DNA of 64,000 bases from Hydrangea macrophylla. Taxonomy: Eukaryota > Streptophyta > Magnoliopsida > Cornales > Hydrangeaceae. The DNA lies in contig CM066993.1 in NCBI GenBank assembly GCA_033977485.1, positions 28,882,001 through 28,946,000 of the forward strand, read 5' to 3'. Positions within the stretch are counted from its first letter, which is position 1. Every line of letters starts with the position of its first letter. The notes beneath the pieces were generated by a model. The model did not search any database and was not told the origin of the DNA. It saw only the letters and a list, made by a program, of their open reading frames with translations. The translations under genes were made by a program, and so were the position numbers. This document shows, piece after piece, positions 10,617-20,041 of this stretch.

Positions 10617-12836
10617 TGTGGATACCGGGCTTCGGACCACTCCTCTCTCGTTTGAGATTGTTTTGAAATTGATTTGAATCAAAGAAAAGGAAAGGTCTGT
10701 TGAAAACAGATACAGAGTCGCCACTTGGTCTTTAAGGAACCAAGAAACCTAATTTTGACTCACCCAAGCGGATAAGGGCACCGGCCCTTCATAACCAAAG
10801 AACTTGGTTCGGGGTTTTGGTACGAGTGAGGAAGGAGCCTTTGTCGCGACTAAAACACCCTCAACTCGCCCCGTCTTTCGACGGGCCTCAATTAGCATCC
10901 AAATAATCATCTTATAGTATGTTTGGTTCGACAATTAATACTATTGTAGTATATTACATCACATAAGAAAACTTGAAATTGGAAGATCAAAAGATAAGAT
11001 ATCATTCATAAGATCTAAGCCAAATATCATACAATGTAAAGTGAAAATCACACAAATAAACCTAGGAAAAATCGTCTAATCATATATCAATTAATCAAGT
11101 TTTCCTAATCTAAAGGGGACATAAATTGTTCTTGAAGCAAATAATTAAAGAAATCAAAATATGCTTAGCAAACTAGAATGATGCATGTTATTTTTTTTTA
11201 GGAAAGAAGATCTCTCAATCCCCGGGACGGATGAGAAAGGATGATTAGATCGAGGGGAAGCATGAACGTGTGATCAAGTTCATTCCTTATAATCTTCTTG
11301 GATTAAGAGTTACAAAAACCCCAAATCTTGCATGAATGTATTGTATGAACCTAAAAATGTGCAAAGGTTGTAGTGTGTTTTGTGTTCATGGATTTCTAAA
11401 ATGACTTAGAAGTCTAAAATGTGCATGAATGAATGGATTAAATCAACATGGGATATATACAAATGTAGTATGAACTACTTCCTAAGATGTGAGCTAATTT
11501 GGAATGCATATGAGCATCAAATCAAAGAATAAAAGTTGAAATGTGCTTGCTGTGAATAGTGGACAGACTGCATATGGCACTTTGCAACATTATAATGGGA
11601 GAACAAACGTGCCTAGAAAAATGTGAGAAAAATCTGAGATCATTCTTATTGTGTCTAGAAAATAACCCAAAAAGCCAAACATCAATAGCTATCACAGATT
11701 AAAAGAAAAAAATCAGAATGTACACATGACTCAGAAACAAAAGCTGCACTGTTGACTGATTTTGTATGATTTTTCATAAATCAAAGAAAAGGTTTATGAT
11801 GACCCATTATATACCAAAAGTTTCCTAAGACACCCAAGTTTTATAAAAAAAATAGAAAAGGTATATGTACAGTGATGAAAATGTCCAGAATAAGTGCAAG
11901 AAGTTGGGTGAACATTCTGTGAGAACAGAGGCAGATTATGAATGTGAACTTCTCACATCCAAAACAAATACTCTCATATTTCTATAATTGATGGGACAAA
12001 TTAGGGACAAACTATGATGTATTAGAAAGGTTTTCCAAGTGGTTTCATCATCATAACTTGAGTATTTAATTCAAAACAAATCTCTGAATCGGAACAGCTC
12101 ACTGTTTTGGGTCATTGTTTTAGAGATATTGAAGAAAACAAAGTTTTATTTCTTGAAATCAAATGAGAGGGATTGAGAGGGGGGTTTTGAAATAGATGTT
12201 TTGAAAACATATTTCCAACACTCAATAAGGATTATGACCACTTAGAATACTAACACCAAACTCATCATTAAGAATCTCCAAGATTGTTGGAGAGATTTAT
12301 TCTATTTTTTAACATAACTTCAATACATTCCAAGGATACCTTGGAAGTATTGAGGTTATGATCATCATCTATCAAACATGTTTTTGAGGTCAAGAGCTAC
12401 TATCCATAAGGATTCACTCACCCCAAACTTCATGTCATCACTTAGATGATGATGAACTAATAAGTAAATAAAAGAAAACAAAAAGAAATGGGGTAAGAAG
12501 AGATAAACAATAAATAAACAAGAAAATAGATGATGATCAATAGATGATATTCATGAAGCATGAACTTGTAGGTTGGTGTTTCACTCATATGTATTGACAC
12601 TAGACATGGAAGAAGCTTCCACTCTCTTGAATGCTCACTAAAATGGTGGTTGGGAGTATTGAATGTTGAAATAAATGGAAGTAATGAAGTAAAAAACAAA
12701 GTTAGAACTCACTTTTGTTTTGAAAATCAAAGAAGAATGCTTCTTTTCTCTCTACTCTAACTTTATCTCTACAACTTTCTCTCCCAAACTTTCTCAAAAC
12801 TTACATTTGACTCCCTAAAATGAGGAGTAATGGGGT

Positions 12837-12846
12837 GTTTATATAG
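12837..12846 (-). promoter_or_regulatory. Element 2 LTR TATA-like box
   Basis: CCTATATAAA on the minus strand, about 145 bp downstream of the GC-rich block. The copy in the other LTR is at 30208-30217. Probable core promoter. Confidence 0.55.
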
Positions 12847-12990
12847 GCCAACTTGGGGTGTTTTTGGGATTTAGAAAGTACTCCCATTGGTCCCAAACAT
12901 CTGAAATCATGAAACCACGTCGTTTTGGATTTTAATTAATCAAAATGGGACCACCAAAATATTTACAAAAACTTACTGTTCTGGAGGTGA

Positions 12991-13050
12991 GTGCCGCGGC
13001 GGCACTGGGCCACTGCCGCGGCGGCAGTGGGCCAGTGCCGCGGCGGCACT
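12991..13050. repeat. 60-bp GC-rich repeat block in element 2 LTR
   Basis: Three near-palindromic units, GTGCCGCGGCGGCAC or its CTGCC...GGCAG variant, separated by GGGCC. It contains GGCGGC, the complement of the GCC-box core. Repeated at 30361-30420 in the other LTR and, with one mismatch, at 15448-15507 upstream of the PMD gene. Confidence 0.9.
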
Positions 13051-13926
13051 GCTCCTCCCTTCGTCTGGATAATGCTGTTTAGGCCCCCCGAAGTTCCGGT
13101 ATTCGCGAAAAGGCCCTATTTCGTCCAAAATTCACAGAAAATGCGTACGAACTCCAAATTGAGGTTGTGATATACCGTTAGAAAGGTAATGGAGTCTACT
13201 TTACATAAAAAATAGTTCGGGGATAGGTCACTTTGAAAAGTTTTGCGGTATTCGCGATAAAAGCCGATTTGATCGCCTTTTTCGCCTTTGGAAATTCATA
13301 ATAAATTCGTTTTAAATCCAGAAATTATGTGCGATATACCGTTGGAAAGCTATTGACCTCTAGTATCCATGAAAAATATTTGAAAATTGTTTTGGTTCCC
13401 CGATTCCAAAGTCAAATCTTGGTCAAACCGGTCAAACCTGGGATTCCCGGGAAGTTCTGGGAACCTTTGGGAGCTCCCAGGAGCTGATGTTTTCGCTCGA
13501 TTTTCTTTTGGAACTTGTTTTAATACTTTTCTCATGATTTAGAATGGTTCCGGTGAATTCAGACAATTTCGGTCAAACCTGGTCAAACTTGGTCAAACTC
13601 TGGTCAACCTGGTCAAACCTTGGTCAAACCGGTCAACGGGGACTTTCGGGGAACTTCCGGGACTTCCGGGGGTCTCTGGGAGCTGACGATTTCTTCCGGT
13701 TTTATTTAAAAACTCATTTTATCACTTTTCTTACGACGTAGTACGTTTTCAGAACTTTGGGACCAAATCTGGGAATTTTCGGACTTTCAAGGGCATTTTG
13801 GTCATTCTGAGCATTCTGAGAGATAGAGCTGACTTCCGAGAGTCCTTTTGAGTCTTTTACGATCATTGTGATCCACCAAGCTATGGGTCTCCTAAATCTG
13901 ATAGCCGACAAAATGGGGTGTCTACA

Positions 13927-13940
13927 GTTTGCCCCTCTTT
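13927..13940 (-). other. Element 2: polypurine tract
   Basis: On the minus strand AAAGAGGGGCAAAC lies directly before the 3' LTR start (TGTAGACACC). Element 1 has the same tract at 62135-62147. Confidence 0.9.
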
Positions 13941-14757
13941 GGCAGGAACTTGCGAGGCAACGCATGTCGCAAGCGAGTGCCAAAGTTTTGAAGAGACAGG
14001 ACTTTTTGGAGGCTATAGATTTAGGACAAACAGCGTTGCAAAAGATGGAAGGATGATGCTGGTCGTGCTTCGCGTGAGCTGCCTACGTATCCCAAGGGGA
14101 ATCAGACCAGGACGTAGTTCAGGACACAAAAGGGATAAATCACATATGCACGTACACAACAATCAGGCGGATGCTATGCTATATGAGGATGATATGCAAT
14201 GTGTGGATGCGATATGATCTCATACATGAGTCCTATCATGCCCAGTTTTCCGATCCTAGAATGAGCAGGTGCCAAGGGGTGTGCCACTCCGAGTGGGCTA
14301 GTGTTGTGCTAGTGTTTGTGATTGTGACGTGGTGGGTGACTCAGATAAGGGCATTGAAGTCTAGAAGACTCCGGGTTTTAGGGGCAAAACTTCTGGAAGT
14401 ACGCTTTGCGAGCGAATGTAATTGGGTGTGGGGTCTCAGAGGACTATGATCGAAGACGTCTTTTGGCAAGTAACCGACGGACACAGGGGCTCCGGAAATT
14501 AAGAGACTGATATAGAAGTCACGGGACGAATGTGAAATCCTGGGACGTCCTGTGATGAACATGGAGGCACCGACGGTGTGATGAGAGCGATGGACCGACG
14601 ATGTTTGCATTGAGATGACGAGTCGACAATGGACTACTGACGGTGTAATAAACCCGCTGAGGATTAATCTGAATCTGCTGGGGATGAAGCGATACTTTCT
14701 AGGATCTCTCTTCAACTGCTCCTTTTGATCGAATCTTTCGGGCTTGCCGGGGTCTCT
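13941..14757. other. Element 2: 3' non-coding region
   Basis: No credible gene. It holds one hairpin motif (14079-14121) between the PPT and the tandem repeats. Confidence 0.6.
14079..14121 (-). repeat. Conserved hairpin motif, element 2 copy C
   Basis: In element sense: GAACTACG, spacer, TGATTCCC, short loop, GGGATACGTAGGCAGC. Outer stem CTACG/CGTAG and inner stem ATTCCC/GGGAT. It lies just before the PPT. The other copies are at 19865-19907 and 19967-20009, and three more are in element 1. Confidence 0.8.
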
Positions 14758-15190
14758 GGGAGCCGGTATCTGTCTGCTTTTGTCCTCGGAGGATGACGCA
14801 GGGTTCACGGGGAATCTCTTTTGGTGCTCAATCCAAGAGGGCCGGTCAGGGCCTCTGGGAGCTGGTATCTGTCTGCTTTTGTCCTCGGAGGATGACGCAG
14901 GGTTCACGGGGAATCTCTTTTGGTGCTCAATCCAAGAGGGTCGGTCAGGGCCTCTGGGAGCCGGTATCTGTCTGCTTTTGTCCTCGGAGGATGATGCAGG
15001 GTTCACGGGGAATCTCTTTTGGTGCTCAATCCAAGAGAGCCTGTCAGGGCCTCTGGGAGCCGGTATCTGTCTGCTTTTGTCCTCAGAGGATGATGCAGGG
15101 TTCACGGGGAATCTCTTTTGGTGCTCAATCCAAGAGAGCCTGTCAGGGCCTCTGGGAGCTGGTATCTGTCTGCTTTTGTCCTCGGGGAAT
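14758..15190. repeat. 99-bp tandem repeat, about 4.3 copies
   Basis: Units begin near 14761, 14860, 14959, 15058 and 15157 (period exactly 99 bp, 33 codons), each with GGTATCTGTCTGCTTTTGTC, GGATGACGCAGGG and TTTGGTGCTCAATCC. Because 99 is divisible by three, several frames stay open on both strands (for example 14744-15343 plus and 14341-15105 minus). I do not regard these as real genes. Element 1 has a different tandem array (121 bp) in the same place. Confidence 0.93.
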
Positions 15191-15729
15191 CTCTTTTCTT
15201 TCTTCAGAATTATCGGAATTCGCGACGATTGTCCTGAAACGACCGATTCGGGTCTTCGGGAGCCGATTTTTCCCAGTTTTTGCCTGCTGGAGGTAGTTCT
15301 GACAACTTTTAGTCTGCTTGGGGTAAAACCTCATAGATCTTGATTGGAACGGGCCATCGGGGCTGATCGGGGCCAAAAACGGGCTGAAAAAGGCCAAAAC
15401 GGGCCAAAACGGGGCGAAACGGAGCGACGCGGGGCCCACGGGGAGCAGTGCCGCGGCGGCACTGGGCCACTGCCGCGGCGGCAGTTGGCCAGTGCCGCGG
15501 CGGCACTGGGTGGCCGGACTTCATCTTCTTATATGTCGGGTTTTTGAGCTTTCCAAGCTCATTCTTGGCCATTTTGAGGTGTTTTTGAAGCCAAAATTCA
15601 CCAAAACGCAGCTTGTGCGTGCTCAGGTGAGTAATCTTTCCTCGTAGTTGGATTTTTGATTGGTGTTTTGGTTTGCCCAAATTTTCAAGAAGAAAGTTAA
15701 AATGTGACTTCCATTTTTCTTGTAGATCC
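15191..15729 (+). promoter_or_regulatory. Putative promoter/5' region of the antisense PMD gene
   Basis: Contains the 60-bp GC-rich block (15448-15507), identical at 59 of 60 positions to that of the LTR, although the sequence on either side is not LTR-like. A CTTATATG sequence at about 15527 could act as a TATA box. The PMD ATG follows at 15730. Promoter activity is inferred. Confidence 0.4.
15448..15507. repeat. GC-rich block shared with the LTR
   Basis: Same three-unit GTGCCGCGGCGGCAC block as 12991-13050 and 30361-30420, with one G-to-T difference in the second spacer. Confidence 0.92.
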
Positions 15730-17904
15730 ATGGCTTCGAGCTCAAGGAGACCGTCTAAGAAGGCCAAAGGACGAATGAAGGCCGAGATGCACACCCCGGA
15801 CGTGATTTTGCGAGACCCCCAACACCACCTTTCGGCCGCGGCTCTAGCGAGCTTGGTATGTGAAACTTTCAACATTTTAGGACCACTTTTATGTACTATG
15901 CTAGTTTTGTGAGCCGTAGTGTGCACTTAGAGACCGTTAGAAGCTTGACTTGTGCTCAAATGTTGATTTCGTGAATTTTTGCTCTCGGGTTGTGAATAGT
16001 GATTTTGTGCACCTTTTGTCGCCTTTGTTGTGTGCAGGTGCCGGAAGTGGCCTTGAAAGGCCATGGTAGCCTTACCCATGCTTTCTTATGGTATACCCAG
16101 CTTTCGCCCACCGTTAAGAGGATGGTTGATGATGCCGGGTTCGGAGGCTTCGTCCGCTTGGTTTCAAAAAGTAGCAACGATCTGGCTCACTTCTATGCAC
16201 TGGCCGAGAGGTGGTGGGACACTACCAATACCTTCCACCTGCCGTTCGGAGAGATGACTATGACGCCTTTCGACTTCTCCATGATTACGGGCTTGAGGGT
16301 TGGCGGGAAGCGCCTGATTCTGGATTACTTTTACGAGATCGACCCAGAGGCGGTGGAGATGCTGATTGGGGCTGTTCCCCCTAACCTGGAGAGGCATTGG
16401 TTTCCTTGCGGCTGGCTTTACCGGGCCTATGGCAGAGGTAATCACAATCTGAACAATTCCCAACTTTTGAGGGTTTATCTTCTGTATGTCCTTGGGTGCT
16501 CAATCTTTGCGACAAGGAACGACCGGGTGAGCTTGAGGCTCCTTTCCTGCCTGGCGACCATTAGTGAGATCCCCTCCTATAACTGGGGCGGTGCTGCCCT
16601 GGCCCATCTCTACAAGCATATGGGGGAGGTCTCTCGGGGTGATGTTAAATCCACTGGGGGATTCTGGCGAGCTTGGGAGGTACGCACTGTTTCTTCCTTT
16701 ATTTTCCATCTCTTTGATTTCCATACTTGTTCTGATTTCTCCTTCATCTGTGCAGCTTTGGAGTTTTGAATACTTGAAGATGTTGGCTCCCTCCCCAGCG
16801 GACGAGTCAGGCGAGGATGAGGATGGTATGGCTCCTGTGCCTCTATTCCCACGAGGCTTGAGATGGCGGAGGGACGTTGTTGGGGTGAAGAGCGGGGCCC
16901 ATCGGATTGTTTTGCTTCGGAAGTTCTTAACTGGGTTGACAGCCTCTAGTGTTGATTGGACGCCTTGGGAGGGCGTCGCTTATGCCGCTACTGAGGAGAT
17001 ACAAGCAGTTAAATCTCTTACCTCTTGCCGCCTTCTGCTGGAGAGTACTGAGTGCAGGCAGTGGTTTCTTGGTGAGCGGGTATCTCGGCAGGTGGTTGGT
17101 GGTTCCCAGTATCGCGTCCCTCATGATCCTCCTGTGATGGATGCTAGTGACCTTTCTGGAGATGCTCTGCTGGCGGCTTTAGCTGGCACCGATGTTTGGG
17201 ACCATTTTCTGTCTGAGACCAGTTATGAGGCTTACCGTGGTCGTTTCCTGATGCCTAACTTCCCACTCCTGGAGGTGAGTTCTTTTTGTATTTTTTGTTT
17301 ATATTCATTGTCCATGTTTTTGATTTATCTTTTTCTAACTTATTCTGTGCCTTTAGCTTCGTGAGATGTACAGGAGACAGGCTCCTCAGGCTCCCGACCC
17401 TATTCCTCCTTGGGATTGGACTGTCAATGTTCTAGGCGCTGATGGCACTCCCCAAATGATGGAGGTGCCGCGAGTCACATGTGGGTACCCTACTCAACCA
17501 GCGGGCGTCCTCAACGTTCCTTGGAGTTATGCCGAGGAGGGTCACGCCTTGGCGGCTAGCCTACGGTCCCTGGTCCTTACACGAGACCACCGGGTATGTC
17601 TCTAATTTTGCACTTTCTTAAAGTTACAAGGTTCTAACCCTGGATTTTTATTTTGACAGATGGATGGTATGCGGCAATTTGCCGCCAATCAGATGGCGTC
17701 CTTGGTAAGTCTCTGACTCGACTCTGTTTTTGTACTTTTTGTTGTTCCCTTACTGATTGCCCTCATTTTTATTTGTGTGTGCAGTATCGTGGAGGCGGGG
17801 CTGGCTCATCGAGGACTGGTCCAAGATGTAGAGGCGGTAGGAGGAGGCCGTCGCCGACGTACACTCCGTGTGGTCCGACGGAGGACGAAGAAGAGGAGGA
17901 CTGA
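15730..17904 (+). CDS. Plant mobile domain (PMD, MAIN-like) protein, antisense gene in element 2
   Basis: Six exons on the strand opposite gag-pol: 15730-15855, 16038-16679, 16756-17274, 17357-17593, 17660-17704, 17785-17904. Every intron is GT-AG and in phase 0 (first donor GTATGT, acceptors such as TGTGTGCAG). The exons total 1689 bp, giving about 562 residues with no stop. Exons 2-3 carry the PMD (aminotransferase-like) fold: GHGSLTHAFLWY, SKSSNDLAHFYALAERWWD, TFHLPFGEMTMTPFDFSMI, YVLGCSIFATRNDRVSL, then LRWRRDV and FLGERVSRQVV. The C-terminus is Arg-rich (CRGGRRRP) and ends in an acidic EDEEEED. PMDs occur in MAIN/MAIL1 regulators and many plant transposons. Biochemical function is unknown. 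Intact splice sites and frame suggest selection or recent insertion. It is followed by the DUF7745-like gene. Confidence 0.85.
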
Positions 17905-18237
17905 GGCTTCCCAAGCGGGAATTATTATTTTATTTTCTTTTCCTGTTTTCGATTGGGTTGTACTGAGGATATGATTATTAGGACAGTGTAGGACGATGTG
18001 TAGCACAATTTGTGACCTTTTGACAGAGTATTATGATGTTTTGCCTCCTAGGCCGGATATCTTCCAGTTTAGAGGCGCAGTTGTGTGCTTATTGATATAT
18101 GTGCATTGTGATTGCTGGATGTTACTACGATGGGCAGTTTTGTGATAGTGAGTGCTTTTGCCTTGCAGGTGGGATAGCCCGTGAAACGGGGAGGTGCTGC
18201 CGAAATTTTGAATTTTGCTAGAGCAGTGACAGAAAAT
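17905..18237 (+). other. Spacer between PMD and DUF7745-like genes
   Basis: Short gap, mostly non-coding. An acceptor-like TTGCAG at about 18165-18170 precedes the next gene, so a shared transcript or a 5' non-coding exon is possible. Not proven. Confidence 0.4.
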
Positions 18238-19236
18238 ATGGCTTTGTATGATCCTGCTCATCTCACACCTTGGCTGAACATTACGGATGGCGTGGAGCGG
18301 ATCAACCTCTTCAGCTATGGCTTGACCGAGCTGTTTTCTCTTCGCCAGATGACCCTGAATACGGAGTTCTTGCGTGCTGCCATTGCTTACTGGGACCCAG
18401 TGAACCATGTCTTCAACTTCAACGGCCTGGAAATATGCCCCATGCTTGAGGAGTTCTGCGCTATTCTCGGCTATGATTCTGACTCGGACTTGATTCTTCC
18501 TTCCGTTGATACCCTCAGCCCTACGCGAGCCTTGGCTGAATACCTGAATTGCTCTGTCACTATTTCCCGCCGGCTGATTCAAGGTGAGGTTCTCAACATT
18601 GCTTCTATCATTGCCCGGTATGCCAGTCCTGGGAATCCCAGCATGTATGATGCTTCCCGTGGGGCCGCTTTGATATTGTGCATGACTTCGCACTTCCTGT
18701 TCTCGAGCACTTCCGTTGACTTGGTGCATGTGTGCCTCGGGCTGAAACTTAGCAGGAATCCCATGGCCATGGTTCTAGCTGAAACTCTGAACGGTTTGGA
18801 TAATGCCTTCAACCATGGGACTCCTCTTCTTTCTGGGGCGCCTTTGGTGTTACAGGCTTGGCTTTACGAGCGCCTTCAGCTGTGGACGGGCCGTATACCA
18901 CCGATTTACTTTCGTCGAGCCGTGCTTCATTCTCACTATACCTTTGCCGATTGGGTGGGCATGATGAGCACCTTATCTGAGGCTGACATTTGCTGGATCG
19001 TGAGGCGTTGGGGCCTCTATGCTATTACCACGAGCCTCAGGGGTCACCAGAGAGTGTGGTTGATGGGTCTGAGAGAGACTTCTTTCTATCATCCTCGCCG
19101 CTTGGCCCGACAGTATGGACAGGTTCAGGAGGTTCCCCGGGGGTTTACTGAGAGAGTCTTTGCTTCCAGGATCAGAGCTACCACTATTGCTGCTTTTATT
19201 GATGGTTGGACTGACCGAGTAAAGGCCTACTTCTAA
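18238..19236 (+). CDS. DUF7745-like protein, antisense gene in element 2
   Basis: The ATG at 18238 (MALYDPAH) is preferred because the frame upstream is open only from a GTG at 18181 and the element-1 homologue also begins with MA at this point. 332 codons, uninterrupted. Conserved blocks: LRAAIAYWDPVNHVFNF, GLEICPMLEEFCAIL, MVLAETLNGLDNAF, GAPLVLQAWLYERLQL, ADICWIVRRWGLY, VWLMGLRETSFYHPRR. This pattern (WDP..F.F, PTLEEF-like, APLLL-like) fits the plant DUF7745 family, often found beside retrotransposon genes. No known activity, no signal peptide, no clear membrane segment. It lies antisense to pol, with its 3' end about 800 bp from the pol stop codon. Confidence 0.8.
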   Translation: MALYDPAHLTPWLNITDGVERINLFSYGLTELFSLRQMTLNTEFLRAAIAYWDPVNHVFNFNGLEICPMLEEFCAILGYDSDSDLILPSVDTLSPTRALAEYLNCSVTISRRLIQGEVLNIASIIARYASPGNPSMYDASRGAALILCMTSHFLFSSTSVDLVHVCLGLKLSRNPMAMVLAETLNGLDNAFNHGTPLLSGAPLVLQAWLYERLQLWTGRIPPIYFRRAVLHSHYTFADWVGMMSTLSEADICWIVRRWGLYAITTSLRGHQRVWLMGLRETSFYHPRRLARQYGQVQEVPRGFTERVFASRIRATTIAAFIDGWTDRVKAYF

Positions 19237-19510
19237 AGACCTTCGAAGAAATAAAAGACACTAAGACGAAACAGGTCCTGACTGATTTTGCTCATTCCTC
19301 CAAGTGTCTTTGAACATGTGGTTGCTTTTTGAAAGACTTTTATTTCTTTGATTATTCCTGCTTATGTAATATTCAAAGTTTGTCTATCGGTGAACCTTGG
19401 TTATTTTGGGAATCTCATTTTATGCATTTTAGCTTTCTGAAAACATGTTGTAACTTGAGGTTTCAATTAGTTGTTGCTTTTGGTACTTGCTTGAGCATGC
19501 TGGGGTTGTT

Positions 19511-19660
19511 AGAGGCAAACGAGGCGGGTAGCCGAAGTTTGCCCCTAGTTTGGGATATATATGGTTGTGAGGCAAACGAGGTAGATGACCGACGTTTGCC
19601 CCTAGTTTAGAAGAGGTTCAGGCAAACGAGGCGAGTGGCCGAAGTTTGCCCCTAGTGTGG
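19511..19660 (-). repeat. Three PPT-like inverted repeats downstream of pol, element 2
   Basis: Three units of about 40 bp at 19511-19550, 19569-19609 and 19619-19660. Each reads GGCAAAC, a 16-base spacer, then GTTTGCCCCTAG. In element sense this gives CTAGGGGCAAAC, matching the end of the true PPT (GAGGGGCAAAC). Perfect 7-bp stems. Confidence 0.8.
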
Positions 19661-19864
19661 AGGGTGGTTTTTGGGTTTTGGTAAGGACCGCGACTTTATT
19701 TTCTCACGTGCTCATAATTTTTGCCTAGGCACCAAGGAGGTGACCTAGCGAGCTATTTTCTCTCTTTTGTTATTGCTCACTTTGGATTTAGCTCTAATTT
19801 TTGCCTAGGCGTCCTTTCGGATTTTCGACCTAGTGAGCCACCCTTCTTTTTCTTTTTGAAAGTC

Positions 19865-19907
19865 TGCCTACGTACCCCCGAGCGGGGATCAGGTCCAACG
19901 TAGTTCG
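19865..19907 (-). repeat. Conserved hairpin motif, element 2 copy B
   Basis: Sense: GAACTACG, spacer, TGATCCCCGCTCGGGGGTACG, closing with CGTAGGCA. Inner stem ATCCCC/GGGGGT, outer CTACG/CGTAG. Confidence 0.8.
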
Positions 19908-19966
19908 GGCCAAGGTTTTGAAAGGAAAGGTTATTTTTGTTGGTGGAGCGACCGAACCGATGTGGT

Positions 19967-20009
19967 TGCCTACGTATCCCCGAGTGGGAATCAGGTCGAG
20001 CGTAGTTCA
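19967..20009 (-). repeat. Conserved hairpin motif, element 2 copy A
   Basis: Sense: GAACTACGCTCGACC, TGATTCCC, loop ACTC, GGGGATACGTAGGCAAC. First copy after the pol stop codon. Confidence 0.8.
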
Positions 20010-20041
20010 AGGAAGGCTTGAAAGGAACGGTTATTGGATAG

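Larger units (their letters stand above)
10617..13926 (-). repeat. Element 2: 3' LTR (left copy)
   Basis: 3310 bp, TGTGGATACC to GGTGTCTACA on the plus strand. Internal features: TATA-like box at 12837-12846 (minus), GC-rich repeat block at 12991-13050, and short GGTCAAAC-type repeats at about 13425-13640. ORFs in it are not credible genes. The first about 25 bp differ strongly from the other LTR. Confidence 0.95.
19237..20041. other. Element 2: region between pol and the antisense cassette
   Basis: Non-coding. Contains three PPT-like inverted repeats (19511-19660) and two hairpin motifs (19865-19907, 19967-20009). The converging DUF7745-like and pol genes both end at its borders. Confidence 0.7.

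Noticed and set aside
12457..12699. 80-codon minus-strand ORF repeated at 29827-30069
   Set aside because: Repeated only because it lies in both LTRs of element 2. Hydrophobic, low-complexity translation with no family resemblance.
13544..13741. 65-codon ORF with repeated NLVKLWSTWSNLGQT, also at 30914-31111
   Set aside because: Generated by GGTCAAAC-type short repeats in the LTR. No evidence of coding.
14341..15343. Open frames of 167, 199 and 254 codons in the 99-bp array
   Set aside because: The repeat period is a multiple of three, so any frame without a stop in one unit stays open in all. No homologue in element 1 at this position.
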